A DNA stretch of 55,977 bases from Bordetella parapertussis (GTDB lineage Bacteria > Pseudomonadota > Gammaproteobacteria > Burkholderiales > Burkholderiaceae_C): the NCBI GenBank assembly GCA_945890735.1, contig CAMDCZ010000010.1, positions 1-55,977 on the forward strand, given 5' to 3'. Under the pieces are notes generated by a model. The model did not search any database, had not been told where the DNA came from, and saw only the letters and a program-made list of their open reading frames with translations. Of the stretch, positions 16,942-24,855 are shown piece by piece (position 1 is the stretch's first letter; each line of letters opens with the position of its first letter). A program made the position numbers and the translations under genes.

Positions 16942-17691
16942 ATGAGCACATCAGACAAATCCCCCCAAGTGGCTTTGGTCACCGGCGCGTCCCGTGGCAT
17001 CGGCGCGGCCATCGCCCTCGAACTGGCCCGCCAAGGTTTTCAGGTGTTTGGCACTGCGACCTCTCAGGAGGGTGCGGCCCGCATCAGCCAGGCACTGGCG
17101 GGCCATGCCGGCAGCCAAGGCCTGGTGCTGCAGGTCAATGACGCCGAGCAATTGCAAGCCGTGGTTGACAGTGTGGTGGCCCAGACAGGCGGCCTGCATG
17201 TTTTGGTGAACAACGCAGGCATCACCCGCGACATGCTGGCCATGCGCCTGAAAGACGACGATTGGGACGCGGTGATCGACACCAATTTGAAAGCCGTGTT
17301 TCGCTTGAGCCGCGCGGTCATGAAGCCCATGATGAAGCAGCGACATGGCCGCATCATCAACATCACCAGCGTGGTGGGTGCTGCCGGTAACCCCGGCCAA
17401 GCCAATTACGCGGCTGCCAAAGCCGGTGTGGCTGGCATGACCCGAGCCTTGGCGCGTGAGTTGGGCAGTCGACAAATCACGGTCAATTGCGTGGCACCCG
17501 GCTTCATAGATACCGACATGACCGCCACTTTGTCGACCGAGCAGCAACAAGGATTGCTGGCACAAATTCCCCTTGGGCACCTGGGCAAACCCGATGACGT
17601 GGCCCATGCGGTGGCTTTTTTGGCCAGTGCCCAGGCCGGTTATGTCACCGGACAAGAAATACATGTCAATGGCGGCATGTTCATGGCCTGA
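16942..17691 (+). CDS. fabG: 3-oxoacyl-ACP reductase
   Basis: An NADPH-dependent short-chain dehydrogenase that reduces 3-oxoacyl-ACP. In the 249 residues: nucleotide-binding TGASRGIGAAIA, NNAGITRDMLAMRLKDDDW, the Ser in NITSVVGAAGNPGQ, the Tyr/Lys pair in NYAAAKAG, and the C-terminal GYVTGQEIHVNGGMFMA, all typical of FabG. The gap to acpP (84 bp) is larger than elsewhere in the cluster and holds a promoter. Confidence 0.98.
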   Translation: MSTSDKSPQVALVTGASRGIGAAIALELARQGFQVFGTATSQEGAARISQALAGHAGSQGLVLQVNDAEQLQAVVDSVVAQTGGLHVLVNNAGITRDMLAMRLKDDDWDAVIDTNLKAVFRLSRAVMKPMMKQRHGRIINITSVVGAAGNPGQANYAAAKAGVAGMTRALARELGSRQITVNCVAPGFIDTDMTATLSTEQQQGLLAQIPLGHLGKPDDVAHAVAFLASAQAGYVTGQEIHVNGGMFMA

Positions 17692-17724
17692 AGGTCTTAG
17701 TATTAGCCAGTAGCAAGCCGTTCC

Positions 17725-17748
17725 GTCCGCGCGGCTAAAATCGCGGAC
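17725..17748 (+). promoter_or_regulatory. acpP promoter -10 framed by an inverted repeat
   Basis: A TAAAAT (17736-17741) matching the -10 consensus at five of six bases lies 35-40 bp before the acpP ATG. It is bracketed by perfect arms GTCCGCG (17725-17731) and CGCGGAC (17742-17748), spaced 10 bp. The symmetry could be an operator or a hairpin near the 5' end of the message. The regulator is unknown. Confidence 0.5.
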
Positions 17749-17775
17749 TTCGAAACACAACCCTTTGAGGGAACC

Positions 17776-18015
17776 ATGAGCGATATTGAATCACGAGTCA
17801 AAAAAATCATTGCCGAACAACTCGGCGTTGAAGAGTCCCAAGTCACCTCAGAAAAGGCTTTCGTGGCCGATCTGGGCGCAGACTCTTTGGACACCGTCGA
17901 ACTGGTGATGGCTTTGGAAGACGAGTTCGGCATCGAAATTCCCGATGAAGACGCTGAAAAAATCACCACCGTGCAAAACGCGGTTGATTACGCCTTGAAC
18001 CACAAAAAAGCTTGA
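17776..18015 (+). CDS. acpP: Acyl carrier protein
   Basis: A small acidic carrier of growing acyl chains. The 79 residues contain the phosphopantetheine site ADLGADSLDTVELVMALEDEFGIEIPDEDAE with Ser37. The Shine-Dalgarno GAGGGAA is strong, as expected for one of the most abundant proteins. The holo-ACP synthase that would modify it, acpS, is encoded at 27269-27673. Confidence 0.99.
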   Translation: MSDIESRVKKIIAEQLGVEESQVTSEKAFVADLGADSLDTVELVMALEDEFGIEIPDEDAEKITTVQNAVDYALNHKKA

Positions 18016-18031
18016 TTTTTCGAGGTTTCGC

Positions 18032-19276
18032 ATGAGTCGCCGTCGCGTCGTCGTGACCGGTTTGGGCTGCGTGTCCCCTGTGGGCCACACAGCGCAAGCG
18101 TCTTGGGAGCGCATTTTGGCCGGTCAATCCGGCATTGATGTCATCACACACTTTGATGCGTCGGCATTCGCCTGCCATTTCGCCGGCGAGGTGAAAAACT
18201 TCAACCTCGATGAATACATTTCGCCCAAAGAAGCCCGCAGCATGGACCGCTTCATCCACCTGGGCGTGGCCGCTGGCTTGCAGGCGGTGGCCGATGCGGG
18301 GCTGCCGACTGGGGAGGCGCTGGGTGAGGAAGCCTCGCACCGCATCGGTTGCCTGATTGGCTCGGGCATTGGCGGCTTGCCGCTGATCGAGAACATGCGC
18401 GATGAACTCATGGCGCGCGGCCCCCGCCGCATTTCGCCGTTTTTCGTGCCAGCCAGCATCATCAACATGATCTCTGGCCATGTGTCCATGCGCTGTGGCT
18501 TCAAGGGTCCAAACTTGGCGATTGCCACGGCTTGTTCCACCGGCTTGCACAGCATTGGCGAAGCAGGCCGCATCATCGAATACGGCGATGCCGATGTGAT
18601 GATCGCTGGTGGCTCTGAAGCCACGGTTTCGCCGCTGGGATTGGGCGGCTTTGCAGCGATGCGTGCCTTGTCCACCCGCAATGACGACCCCCAAACGGCT
18701 TCCCGCCCTTGGGACAAAGACCGTGATGGATTTGTCTTGGGTGAAGGCGCTGGTGTCGTGGTGCTGGAAGAATACGAATACGCCAAAGCCCGCGGCGCCC
18801 GCATCTATGCCGAATTGATTGGCTACGGCCGCAGCGCTGATGCAGGCCACATGACCGCCCCCAACATGGACGGCCCCCGCCGCGCCATGGTCAGTGCCTT
18901 GGCCAATGCCGGTGTTTCCCCCAACCAGGTCCAATACCTCAATGCCCACGGCACCTCCACGCCCTTGGGTGACATCAATGAAACCCATGCGATCAAGGCC
19001 GCTTTTGGCAGCCACGCCCATGACATGGTGGTGAGCTCAACCAAATCCATGACCGGGCATTTGCTGGGTGGCGCAGGCGGTATCGAGAGCGTGTTCACTG
19101 TGATGGCTGTGCACAGCCAAAAAGCACCCCCCACCATCAATTTGCACAACCCCGACCCCGAGTGCGACCTGGACTATTGCGCCAACACCGCTCGCGACAT
19201 GAAGATCGACATTGCTGTGAAAAACAACTTTGGGTTCGGTGGCACCAACGGCAGTTTGGTGTTCAAGCGCATCTGA
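18032..19276 (+). CDS. fabF: 3-oxoacyl-ACP synthase II (KAS II)
   Basis: The elongating condensing enzyme. The 414-residue protein has Cys168 in AIATACSTGLHSIG, His in YLNAHGTSTPLGD and His in STKSMTGHLLGGAGG, the C-H-H triad, and ends with NNFGFGGTNGSLVFKR. It starts 16 bp after acpP. No terminator is evident after it, and the next gene is degQ after a 105-bp gap, not the sigma-E gene often found here in relatives. Confidence 0.98.
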   Translation: MSRRRVVVTGLGCVSPVGHTAQASWERILAGQSGIDVITHFDASAFACHFAGEVKNFNLDEYISPKEARSMDRFIHLGVAAGLQAVADAGLPTGEALGEEASHRIGCLIGSGIGGLPLIENMRDELMARGPRRISPFFVPASIINMISGHVSMRCGFKGPNLAIATACSTGLHSIGEAGRIIEYGDADVMIAGGSEATVSPLGLGGFAAMRALSTRNDDPQTASRPWDKDRDGFVLGEGAGVVVLEEYEYAKARGARIYAELIGYGRSADAGHMTAPNMDGPRRAMVSALANAGVSPNQVQYLNAHGTSTPLGDINETHAIKAAFGSHAHDMVVSSTKSMTGHLLGGAGGIESVFTVMAVHSQKAPPTINLHNPDPECDLDYCANTARDMKIDIAVKNNFGFGGTNGSLVFKRI

Positions 19277-19381
19277 GCCAGACCAATGCCCGCCTTCTGA
19301 CCATGGTATCTGTTGGTGCAGTTGGCTGGTCTGGTTCAACAGCGTTACAACTGCACATTCGTTTTCATGGAGAGTGACAAG

Positions 19382-20878
19382 ATGATTCTGACTTTAGGAT
19401 GCCGCCCCTCTGTGGTTTCTCTTTGCCTGGCTGTGTGCCTATCCACCGCCAGCCTGTTCTCATCCAGTCTGGCCGTGGCTGCCGCCCCTGCACCCGTTCG
19501 CGCCTTGCCCGACTTCACCGATTTGGTCGAGCAAGTCGGGCCCTCGGTGGTCAATATCCGCACCTTGGAGAAACAATCACCTCAGGCGCCCGTGGCCGGT
19601 GCGCCTGGCGACAACCAAGACGAGGAAATGCAGGAGCTGTTTCGCCGTTTCTTTGGTGTACCCGTGCCTGGTGCGCCTGGCGCCCCCGGTCAAAGACGAC
19701 CCAACCGTCCGCAACAGCCCGATGAGCAACCGCGTGGCGTGGGCTCTGGCTTCATCCTGACCGCAGATGGTTTCATCATGACCAATGCCCACGTGGTCGA
19801 TGGCGTGGACCAAGTGATCGTGACCTTGACCGACAAACGTGAATTCACTGCCCGCATCGTCGGTTCTGACAAGCGCACCGATGTGGCCGTGGTCAAAATC
19901 GAAGCCACGGGTTTGCCCTTTGTGAAGATTGGCGACCCCAACCGACTGAAAGTTGGTGAGTGGGTGATGGCGATCGGTTCTCCCTTTGGTTTGGAAAACA
20001 CGGTCACCGCTGGCATCGTCAGTGCCAAGGGACGTGACACCGGTGACTACCTGCCCTTCATCCAGACCGATGTGGCGATCAACCCAGGCAACTCTGGTGG
20101 TCCACTGATCAACATGCGCGGTGAGGTGATTGGCATCAACAGCCAAATTTACTCACGCTCCGGTGGTTTCATGGGCATCTCGTTTGCCATCCCGATCGAT
20201 GAGGCCGTCAGTGTGAGCACCCAACTGCGTGCCTCCGGACGGGTGCAGCGAGGTCGCCTGGGCGTGGGCATTGGCGAGGTGAGCAAAGAGGTGGCCGAGT
20301 CCTTGGGCATGGCCAAAGCGCAAGGCGCCTTGGTCAACAGCGTTGAGGCGGGCTCACCCGCAGACAAAGCGGGCCTGGAGGCCGGCGACATCATCCTCAA
20401 ATTCGACGGCAAGACCATTGAGAAGTCCTCGGATTTGCCCCGTGCAGTCGGCGGCACCAAACCCGGCAGCAGCAGCCGGGTGACTGTCTTGCGCCGAGGT
20501 GTGACCAAGGATTTTTCGATCACCGTGGGTGAATTTGAAGCCGACAAGTCGGCCGCCAAAACACCTGCTGCTCCCGGCACTGACAAGCCAGCGCCAACGC
20601 AGGCCGGTCAGATGTTGGGCTTGGGTGTGAGTGACTTGACCGAAGCGCTCAAAAAAGAACTCAAGCTGCGCGGGGGCGTGCGGGTGGACTCCGTCACTGA
20701 GCCGGCCGCGCGCGCTGGCGTGCGCGAAGGTGACGTGATCATTCAACTGGCCAACAACGAAGTGCCTGATGTCAAAACCTTCGGGCAGTTGGTGGGTCGT
20801 CTGGACAAGAGCAAGCCAGTCACCGTGTTGCTCAGGCGTGGCGAATGGGCGCAATACATCCTGATTCGCCCCCGTTGA
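19382..20878 (+). CDS. degQ: DegQ/MucD-type periplasmic serine protease-chaperone
   Basis: An HtrA-family quality-control protease of the periplasm. From ATG at 19382, backed by a GGAGAG Shine-Dalgarno, the 498 residues start with a signal peptide (about 1-34, ending AVAAA). The trypsin-like domain has His137 (TNAHVV), Asp167 (KRTDVAVVKI) and Ser238 (NPGNSGGP), and two PDZ domains follow (about 283-370 and 390-485). An insertion of Pro/Gly/Gln residues (93-120) resembles the flexible LA loop. In Burkholderiales the orthologue, mucD, usually closes a sigma-E operon; here it follows fabF directly. A clear terminator follows. Confidence 0.95.
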   Translation: MILTLGCRPSVVSLCLAVCLSTASLFSSSLAVAAAPAPVRALPDFTDLVEQVGPSVVNIRTLEKQSPQAPVAGAPGDNQDEEMQELFRRFFGVPVPGAPGAPGQRRPNRPQQPDEQPRGVGSGFILTADGFIMTNAHVVDGVDQVIVTLTDKREFTARIVGSDKRTDVAVVKIEATGLPFVKIGDPNRLKVGEWVMAIGSPFGLENTVTAGIVSAKGRDTGDYLPFIQTDVAINPGNSGGPLINMRGEVIGINSQIYSRSGGFMGISFAIPIDEAVSVSTQLRASGRVQRGRLGVGIGEVSKEVAESLGMAKAQGALVNSVEAGSPADKAGLEAGDIILKFDGKTIEKSSDLPRAVGGTKPGSSSRVTVLRRGVTKDFSITVGEFEADKSAAKTPAAPGTDKPAPTQAGQMLGLGVSDLTEALKKELKLRGGVRVDSVTEPAARAGVREGDVIIQLANNEVPDVKTFGQLVGRLDKSKPVTVLLRRGEWAQYILIRPR

Positions 20879-20891
20879 ACGCCTTGGAAAT

Positions 20892-20913
20892 GCAGGGTTA
20901 ACCCTGCGTTTTT
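20892..20913 (+). terminator. Intrinsic terminator after degQ
   Basis: Arms GCAGGG and CCCTGC with a TTAA loop (20892-20907) are followed by GTTTTT. It lies 13 bp after the degQ stop and should end the fab-degQ transcript. Confidence 0.85.
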
Positions 20914-21135
20914 GGGCTTGATGGATTCTTCCAACGCCTTTGAAAAATATTTTTGATGTGTGCGCACGCTAACTAACAGGGCAAAATCAAGTCAAAATTC
21001 GTCTAAGATCGCACTCAAATCTTTTGATTCAGGCATATGAACTGGTTTTTTTCAGCCAATTTGACAGGGACACCGAGTTGTACAGATCGATCCACAGCTC
21101 GCCCACAAGTTATCCCTCTCCAACCTTTTCGAAAT

Positions 21136-21155
21136 TGTGAATAAACTGTGCATAA
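21136..21155 (+). promoter_or_regulatory. Tandem DnaA boxes
   Basis: Two exact matches to TGTGNATAA, the complement of the DnaA consensus TTATNCACA, occur in the same orientation: TGTGAATAA at 21136-21144 and TGTGCATAA at 21147-21155. They start 11 bp apart, one helical turn. A weaker 7-of-9 site in the other orientation is at 21088-21096. Binding is inferred from consensus only. Confidence 0.55.
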
Positions 21156-21183
21156 AAATGCTGTCGCGGACCTGCAACTGGCC

Positions 21184-21302
21184 AGCCCGAGACCCTGGGG
21201 GGGTACCCGGTCGGGGCTTTCTGCCTACAATGAAGTCCCAACTATCGCAGTTGCCATAGATTGTTGGTTCCGGGCGCGTCATCACCTGACGCGCCCTTTT
21301 TT
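21184..21302 (+). ncRNA. Candidate small structured RNA or lepA attenuator
   Basis: Three successive hairpins are visible. First: AGCCC..GACC (21184-21194) with GGTC.GGGCT (21209-21218). Second: CCAAC (21238-21242) with GTTGG (21263-21267), with an inner GC-AGTT-GC tip. Third: a perfect 10-bp GGGCGCGTCA/TGACGCGCCC terminator with six Ts. No open reading frame occupies it. It may be an independent RNA of about 65-140 nt, or the regulated leader of lepA. It matches no RNA family I can recall; the 5' end is unknown. Confidence 0.45.
21272..21302 (+). terminator. Strong intrinsic terminator upstream of lepA
   Basis: A perfect 10-bp G+C-rich stem (21272-21281 with 21287-21296), a 5-nt loop, and TTTTTT at 21297-21302. 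It ends 45 bp before the lepA ATG with no gene in front of it. Confidence 0.85.
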
Positions 21303-21347
21303 ATGGCTTTCTCCTCTGTAAATTCAAACACTTAACTGCTTGCATTG

Positions 21348-23156
21348 ATGAACCACATCAGAAATTTTTCGATCATCGCGCACATTGACCATGGCAAATC
21401 CACCCTGGCAGACCGGATCATCCAACGCTGCGGCGGCTTGAGTGACCGAGAGATGGAAGCGCAGGTGCTCGATTCGATGGACATCGAAAAAGAGCGTGGG
21501 ATAACCATCAAGGCGCAGACCGCTGCGCTGCGTTACAAGGCCAAAGACGGCCAAACATACAACCTGAATTTGATCGACACACCCGGCCATGTCGACTTCT
21601 CTTACGAGGTGAGTCGGTCCTTGTCCGCTTGCGAAGGTGCCTTGCTGGTGGTCGATGCCAGCCAAGGCGTCGAAGCACAGACCGTGGCGAACTGCTACAC
21701 CGCGCTCGACCTCGGTGTCGAGGTGGTGCCGGTGCTCAACAAGATGGATTTGGCGTCGGCCGATCCTGACAACGCCAAGGCAGAAATCGAAGACGTGATC
21801 GGCATCGATGCCAGCGAGGCCATTCCTTGCTCGGCCAAAACCGGCATGGGTGTGGAGGAGATCCTCGAAGCCGTGGTTGCCAAAATCCCTGCCCCCCAAG
21901 GCAACCCAGACGCGCCGCTGCGCGCCATGATCGTCGACAGTTGGTTCGACACCTATGTCGGCGTGGTCATGCTGGTGCGGGTGGTGGACGGCCACCTGCT
22001 CAAAGGCGAGCGGTTCAAGATGATGGCCACCGAGGCGGTCTACAACGCGGACAACCTGGGCGTGTTCACACCCGCCAACGAACCGCGCGACTCGCTGCAA
22101 GCAGGTGAGGTGGGCTACATCATCGCCGGCATCAAAGAACTGCAAGCCGCCAAGGTCGGTGACACCATCACCTTGGAGAAAAAGCTGCCCAACAACCTGG
22201 GACCTGCCGAACAAGCGCTGCCGGGTTTCAAGGAAATCCAGCCGCAGGTGTTCGCCGGCCTGTACCCCACCGAAGCCAACCAATACGATGCCCTGCGCGA
22301 TGCGCTGGAAAAGCTCAAGCTCAACGATTCATCGCTGCGTTACGAACCCGAGGTGTCGCAGGCGCTGGGCTTTGGCTTTCGCTGCGGCTTTTTGGGTCTG
22401 TTGCACATGGAGATCGTGCAAGAGCGCTTGGAGCGCGAGTTTGACCAGGACCTGATCACCACCGCGCCCAGCGTGGTCTATGAGGTGCTCAGAGCCGATG
22501 GTGAGGTCATCATGGTGGAGAACCCCTCGAAAATGCCCGAGGCCAGCAAGATGGAAGAGATTCGCGAGCCGATCGTCACGGTGCATTTGTACATGCCCCA
22601 AGACTATGTGGGCGCGGTCATGACCTTGGCCAACCAAAAGCGCGGCGTGCAGCTCAACATGGCCTACCACGGTCGGCAGGTGATGCTCACCTATGAAATG
22701 CCGCTGGGCGAGATCGTGCTGGACTTCTTTGACAAGCTCAAATCGGTCAGCCGTGGCTATGCCTCGATGGATTACGAGTTCAAGGAATACCGGGCCTCAG
22801 ATGTGGTGAAGGTGGATATTTTGTTGAACGGCGAACGCGTCGACGCCTTGTCGATCATCGTGCACCGCTCTCAGTCGCAGTACCGTGGTCGGGCCGTGGT
22901 GGCCAAGATGCGCGAGATCATCAGCCGCCAAATGTTCGACGTGGCCATCCAAGCGGCCATCGGCGCCAACATCATCGCGCGTGAGAGCATCAAGGCCTTG
23001 CGTAAAAACGTGCTGGCAAAATGCTATGGCGGCGATATCAGCCGCAAACGCAAACTCCTTGAAAAACAAAAAGCAGGCAAAAAACGCATGAAACAAATTG
23101 GATCGGTTGAAGTCCCCCAAGAAGCCTTTTTGGCGATATTGCAGGTGGAAGATTGA
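21348..23156 (+). CDS. lepA: Elongation factor 4 (LepA)
   Basis: A ribosome-associated translational GTPase that back-translocates or aids initiation under stress. The 602 residues show G1 AHIDHGKSTL, switch GITIKAQT, G3 DTPGHVDF, G4 NKMD and G5 SAKTG, then LepA-specific C-terminal segments ending in KQKAGKKRMKQIGSVEVPQEAFLAILQVED. ATG at 21348 is chosen over the TTG one codon earlier. No recognisable Shine-Dalgarno precedes it, and a strong terminator sits 45 bp upstream, so expression may depend on read-through or on an unseen promoter. It overlaps lepB. Confidence 0.98.
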   Translation: MNHIRNFSIIAHIDHGKSTLADRIIQRCGGLSDREMEAQVLDSMDIEKERGITIKAQTAALRYKAKDGQTYNLNLIDTPGHVDFSYEVSRSLSACEGALLVVDASQGVEAQTVANCYTALDLGVEVVPVLNKMDLASADPDNAKAEIEDVIGIDASEAIPCSAKTGMGVEEILEAVVAKIPAPQGNPDAPLRAMIVDSWFDTYVGVVMLVRVVDGHLLKGERFKMMATEAVYNADNLGVFTPANEPRDSLQAGEVGYIIAGIKELQAAKVGDTITLEKKLPNNLGPAEQALPGFKEIQPQVFAGLYPTEANQYDALRDALEKLKLNDSSLRYEPEVSQALGFGFRCGFLGLLHMEIVQERLEREFDQDLITTAPSVVYEVLRADGEVIMVENPSKMPEASKMEEIREPIVTVHLYMPQDYVGAVMTLANQKRGVQLNMAYHGRQVMLTYEMPLGEIVLDFFDKLKSVSRGYASMDYEFKEYRASDVVKVDILLNGERVDALSIIVHRSQSQYRGRAVVAKMREIISRQMFDVAIQAAIGANIIARESIKALRKNVLAKCYGGDISRKRKLLEKQKAGKKRMKQIGSVEVPQEAFLAILQVED

Positions 23157-24157
23157 TGTCCGCGCTGACCGGCCTGGTCCTCTCATGTTTCGTGGCCTAT
23201 GCAGCGGGCTGGTACCTTGGTGTGATCGAGGGCTCATTTGCCTTGTTGCTGCTGATGGCCAGCACCGTCACCGGCATCTACTGGTTGGCTGAACAACTGT
23301 ATTTCCTGCCGCGCCGCCGCGAAGCCGCCGTGCTGTTTGACGCCGAGCGCGCCAAGCGTTTGCAAGACCTGACCAACCAGGGCATCACCGTGCAAGACGA
23401 CGACAGCGCCGCCTTGCAGACCCGTGAACTGTTGTTGCGCCAGCCTTGGTGGATGGACTGGACAGCCGGTCTGTTCCCTGTGATTGCCGCTGTGTTTGTG
23501 CTGCGCTCGTTCTTGTTCGAGCCGTTCAAAATCCCGTCTGGCTCCATGATCCCCACCCTGCACATTGGTGACTTGATCTTGGTGAACAAATTCCACTACG
23601 GCATTCGCCTGCCGGTCATCAACCTCAAGCTCACCGATGGCAACCCGGTGGCGCGCGGTGATGTCATGGTGTTTCGCTACCCGCCCAAACCCAGCCTGGA
23701 TTACATCAAGCGGGTGGTGGGCGTGCCAGGCGACAAAATCGCCTACCTCAACAAGGTGCTGACCATCAATGGACAGACTGTCAGCAAAGCCTCCATCCCA
23801 GCGTTTTTTGACGCTGACACCATGCGCTACAGCAAGCAGTTCGAGGAAGCCCTGCCCATTGGCAGTACCCCCGACGAGATGAACAAACTGCGCGCCCACC
23901 GTTTGCTCAACGATGACAACGTGCCCAATTTTGTCAGCGGCATCACCGACTTCGCGTTCAAGGACAACTGCACCTACAACGTGGAAGGCTTGGAGTGCAC
24001 CGTGCCTGCTGGCCACTATTTCATGTTGGGTGACAACCGCGACAACTCGCTGGACTCGCGTTACTGGGGCTTTGTGCCAGAGCAAAACATCGTCGGCAAA
24101 GCTTTCTTTATCTGGATGAATTTCGCCAGCCCTTCGCGTGTAGGTGGCTTTGACTGA
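23156..24157 (+). CDS. lepB: Signal peptidase I
   Basis: It cleaves Sec and Tat signal peptides at the periplasmic face of the inner membrane. The 333-residue protein has two N-terminal membrane segments (about 5-50), a third near 101-120, then IPSGSMIPTL with nucleophile Ser130 and DYIKRVVGVPGD with general base Lys185, and the box-E motif GHYFMLGDNRDNSLDSRYWGFV. The ATG shares a base with the lepA stop (TGATG), suggesting translational coupling; lepA-lepB is a classic operon. Confidence 0.97.
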   Translation: MSALTGLVLSCFVAYAAGWYLGVIEGSFALLLLMASTVTGIYWLAEQLYFLPRRREAAVLFDAERAKRLQDLTNQGITVQDDDSAALQTRELLLRQPWWMDWTAGLFPVIAAVFVLRSFLFEPFKIPSGSMIPTLHIGDLILVNKFHYGIRLPVINLKLTDGNPVARGDVMVFRYPPKPSLDYIKRVVGVPGDKIAYLNKVLTINGQTVSKASIPAFFDADTMRYSKQFEEALPIGSTPDEMNKLRAHRLLNDDNVPNFVSGITDFAFKDNCTYNVEGLECTVPAGHYFMLGDNRDNSLDSRYWGFVPEQNIVGKAFFIWMNFASPSRVGGFD

Positions 24158-24159
24158 GC

Positions 24160-24855
24160 ATGGCTGAAGTGCTTGAGGCCAAGTCTATCGAGGCTTTGCA
24201 AGCACGCTTGCAGCACCGCTTCGCCAACCCCAAGCTGCTCGAACTCGCGCTCACCCACCGCAGTTTTGGCAGTACCCACAACGAGCGCCTGGAGTTTTTG
24301 GGCGACTCGGTGCTCAACCTGTCGGTTTCTCGCCTGCTCTACACCGTCTTGGAAGACCAAGCCGAGGGTGATTTGTCCCGCATTCGGGCCAACCTGGTCA
24401 AGCAAGACACCTTGCACAGCCTGGCCCTGGACTTGGGCTTGATTGGCATGGTGCGTTTGGGCGAGGGTGAGATGCGCTCGGGTGGACAACAGCGCCCATC
24501 GATCTTGGCCGATGCCTTGGAGGCTGTGATTGGTGCGGTCTTTTTGGATGCGGGTTTTGAGGCGGCGCAAACCCTGGTCTGGCGCTTGTTTGAGAAACTC
24601 GATCTGTCGCCGACCATGACAGCCGCGGCCAAAGACCCCAAAACCGAATTGCAAGAATGGCTGCAAGCCAAGCGCTGGCAACTGCCGGTTTACCGGGTGG
24701 TGGGCACCACGGGGGCTGCGCACCAGCAGACCTTTGATGTGGAATGTGAAATTGCTGAATTGAAACAAACCCAACGCGGCATTGGCAGTTCGCGCCGCAG
24801 CGGTGAGCAAGCGGCGGCGGCGGCCATGTTGCAATGGTTGCGAGAGAACCCCTGA
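24160..24855 (+). CDS. rnc: Ribonuclease III
   Basis: A double-strand-specific endonuclease for rRNA precursors and antisense duplexes. The 231 residues have the signature NERLEFLGDSVLN (residues 41-53; metal-binding Glu45 and Asp49), a second acidic motif in ILADALEAVIGAVFLD, and a C-terminal double-stranded RNA-binding domain starting at DPKTELQEWLQAKRWQLPVY and ending GIGSSRRSGEQAAAAAML. It lies 2 bp after lepB and its stop overlaps the era ATG. Confidence 0.97.
   Translation: MAEVLEAKSIEALQARLQHRFANPKLLELALTHRSFGSTHNERLEFLGDSVLNLSVSRLLYTVLEDQAEGDLSRIRANLVKQDTLHSLALDLGLIGMVRLGEGEMRSGGQQRPSILADALEAVIGAVFLDAGFEAAQTLVWRLFEKLDLSPTMTAAAKDPKTELQEWLQAKRWQLPVYRVVGTTGAAHQQTFDVECEIAELKQTQRGIGSSRRSGEQAAAAAMLQWLRENP

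Larger units (their letters stand above)
20914..21347 (+). other. Gene-free degQ-lepA region
   Basis: No protein gene is supported in these 434 bases. The left part (to ~21060) is noticeably A+T-rich. Then come DnaA-box matches (21136-21155), a run of three hairpins (21184-21218, 21238-21267, 21272-21296) and a strong terminator just before lepA. A possible -10 CATAAA overlaps the DnaA boxes (21151-21156), and TACAAT (21226-21231) is a second possible -10, with a weak -35 (GTACCC). Confidence 0.7.

Noticed and set aside
21060..21090. Promoter TTGACA followed by TACAGA
   Set aside because: The spacer is only 14 bp, too short for a sigma-70 promoter.
21110..21118. Third DnaA box at TTATCCCTC
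   Set aside because: Only the first six bases match; three mismatches in the essential CACA end.
21160..21302. 6S RNA, 4.5S RNA, tmRNA or RNase P RNA
   Set aside because: None of their conserved segments are visible, for example no GGUCAGGUCCGGAAGGAA-like loop of 4.5S RNA; left as an unnamed candidate.
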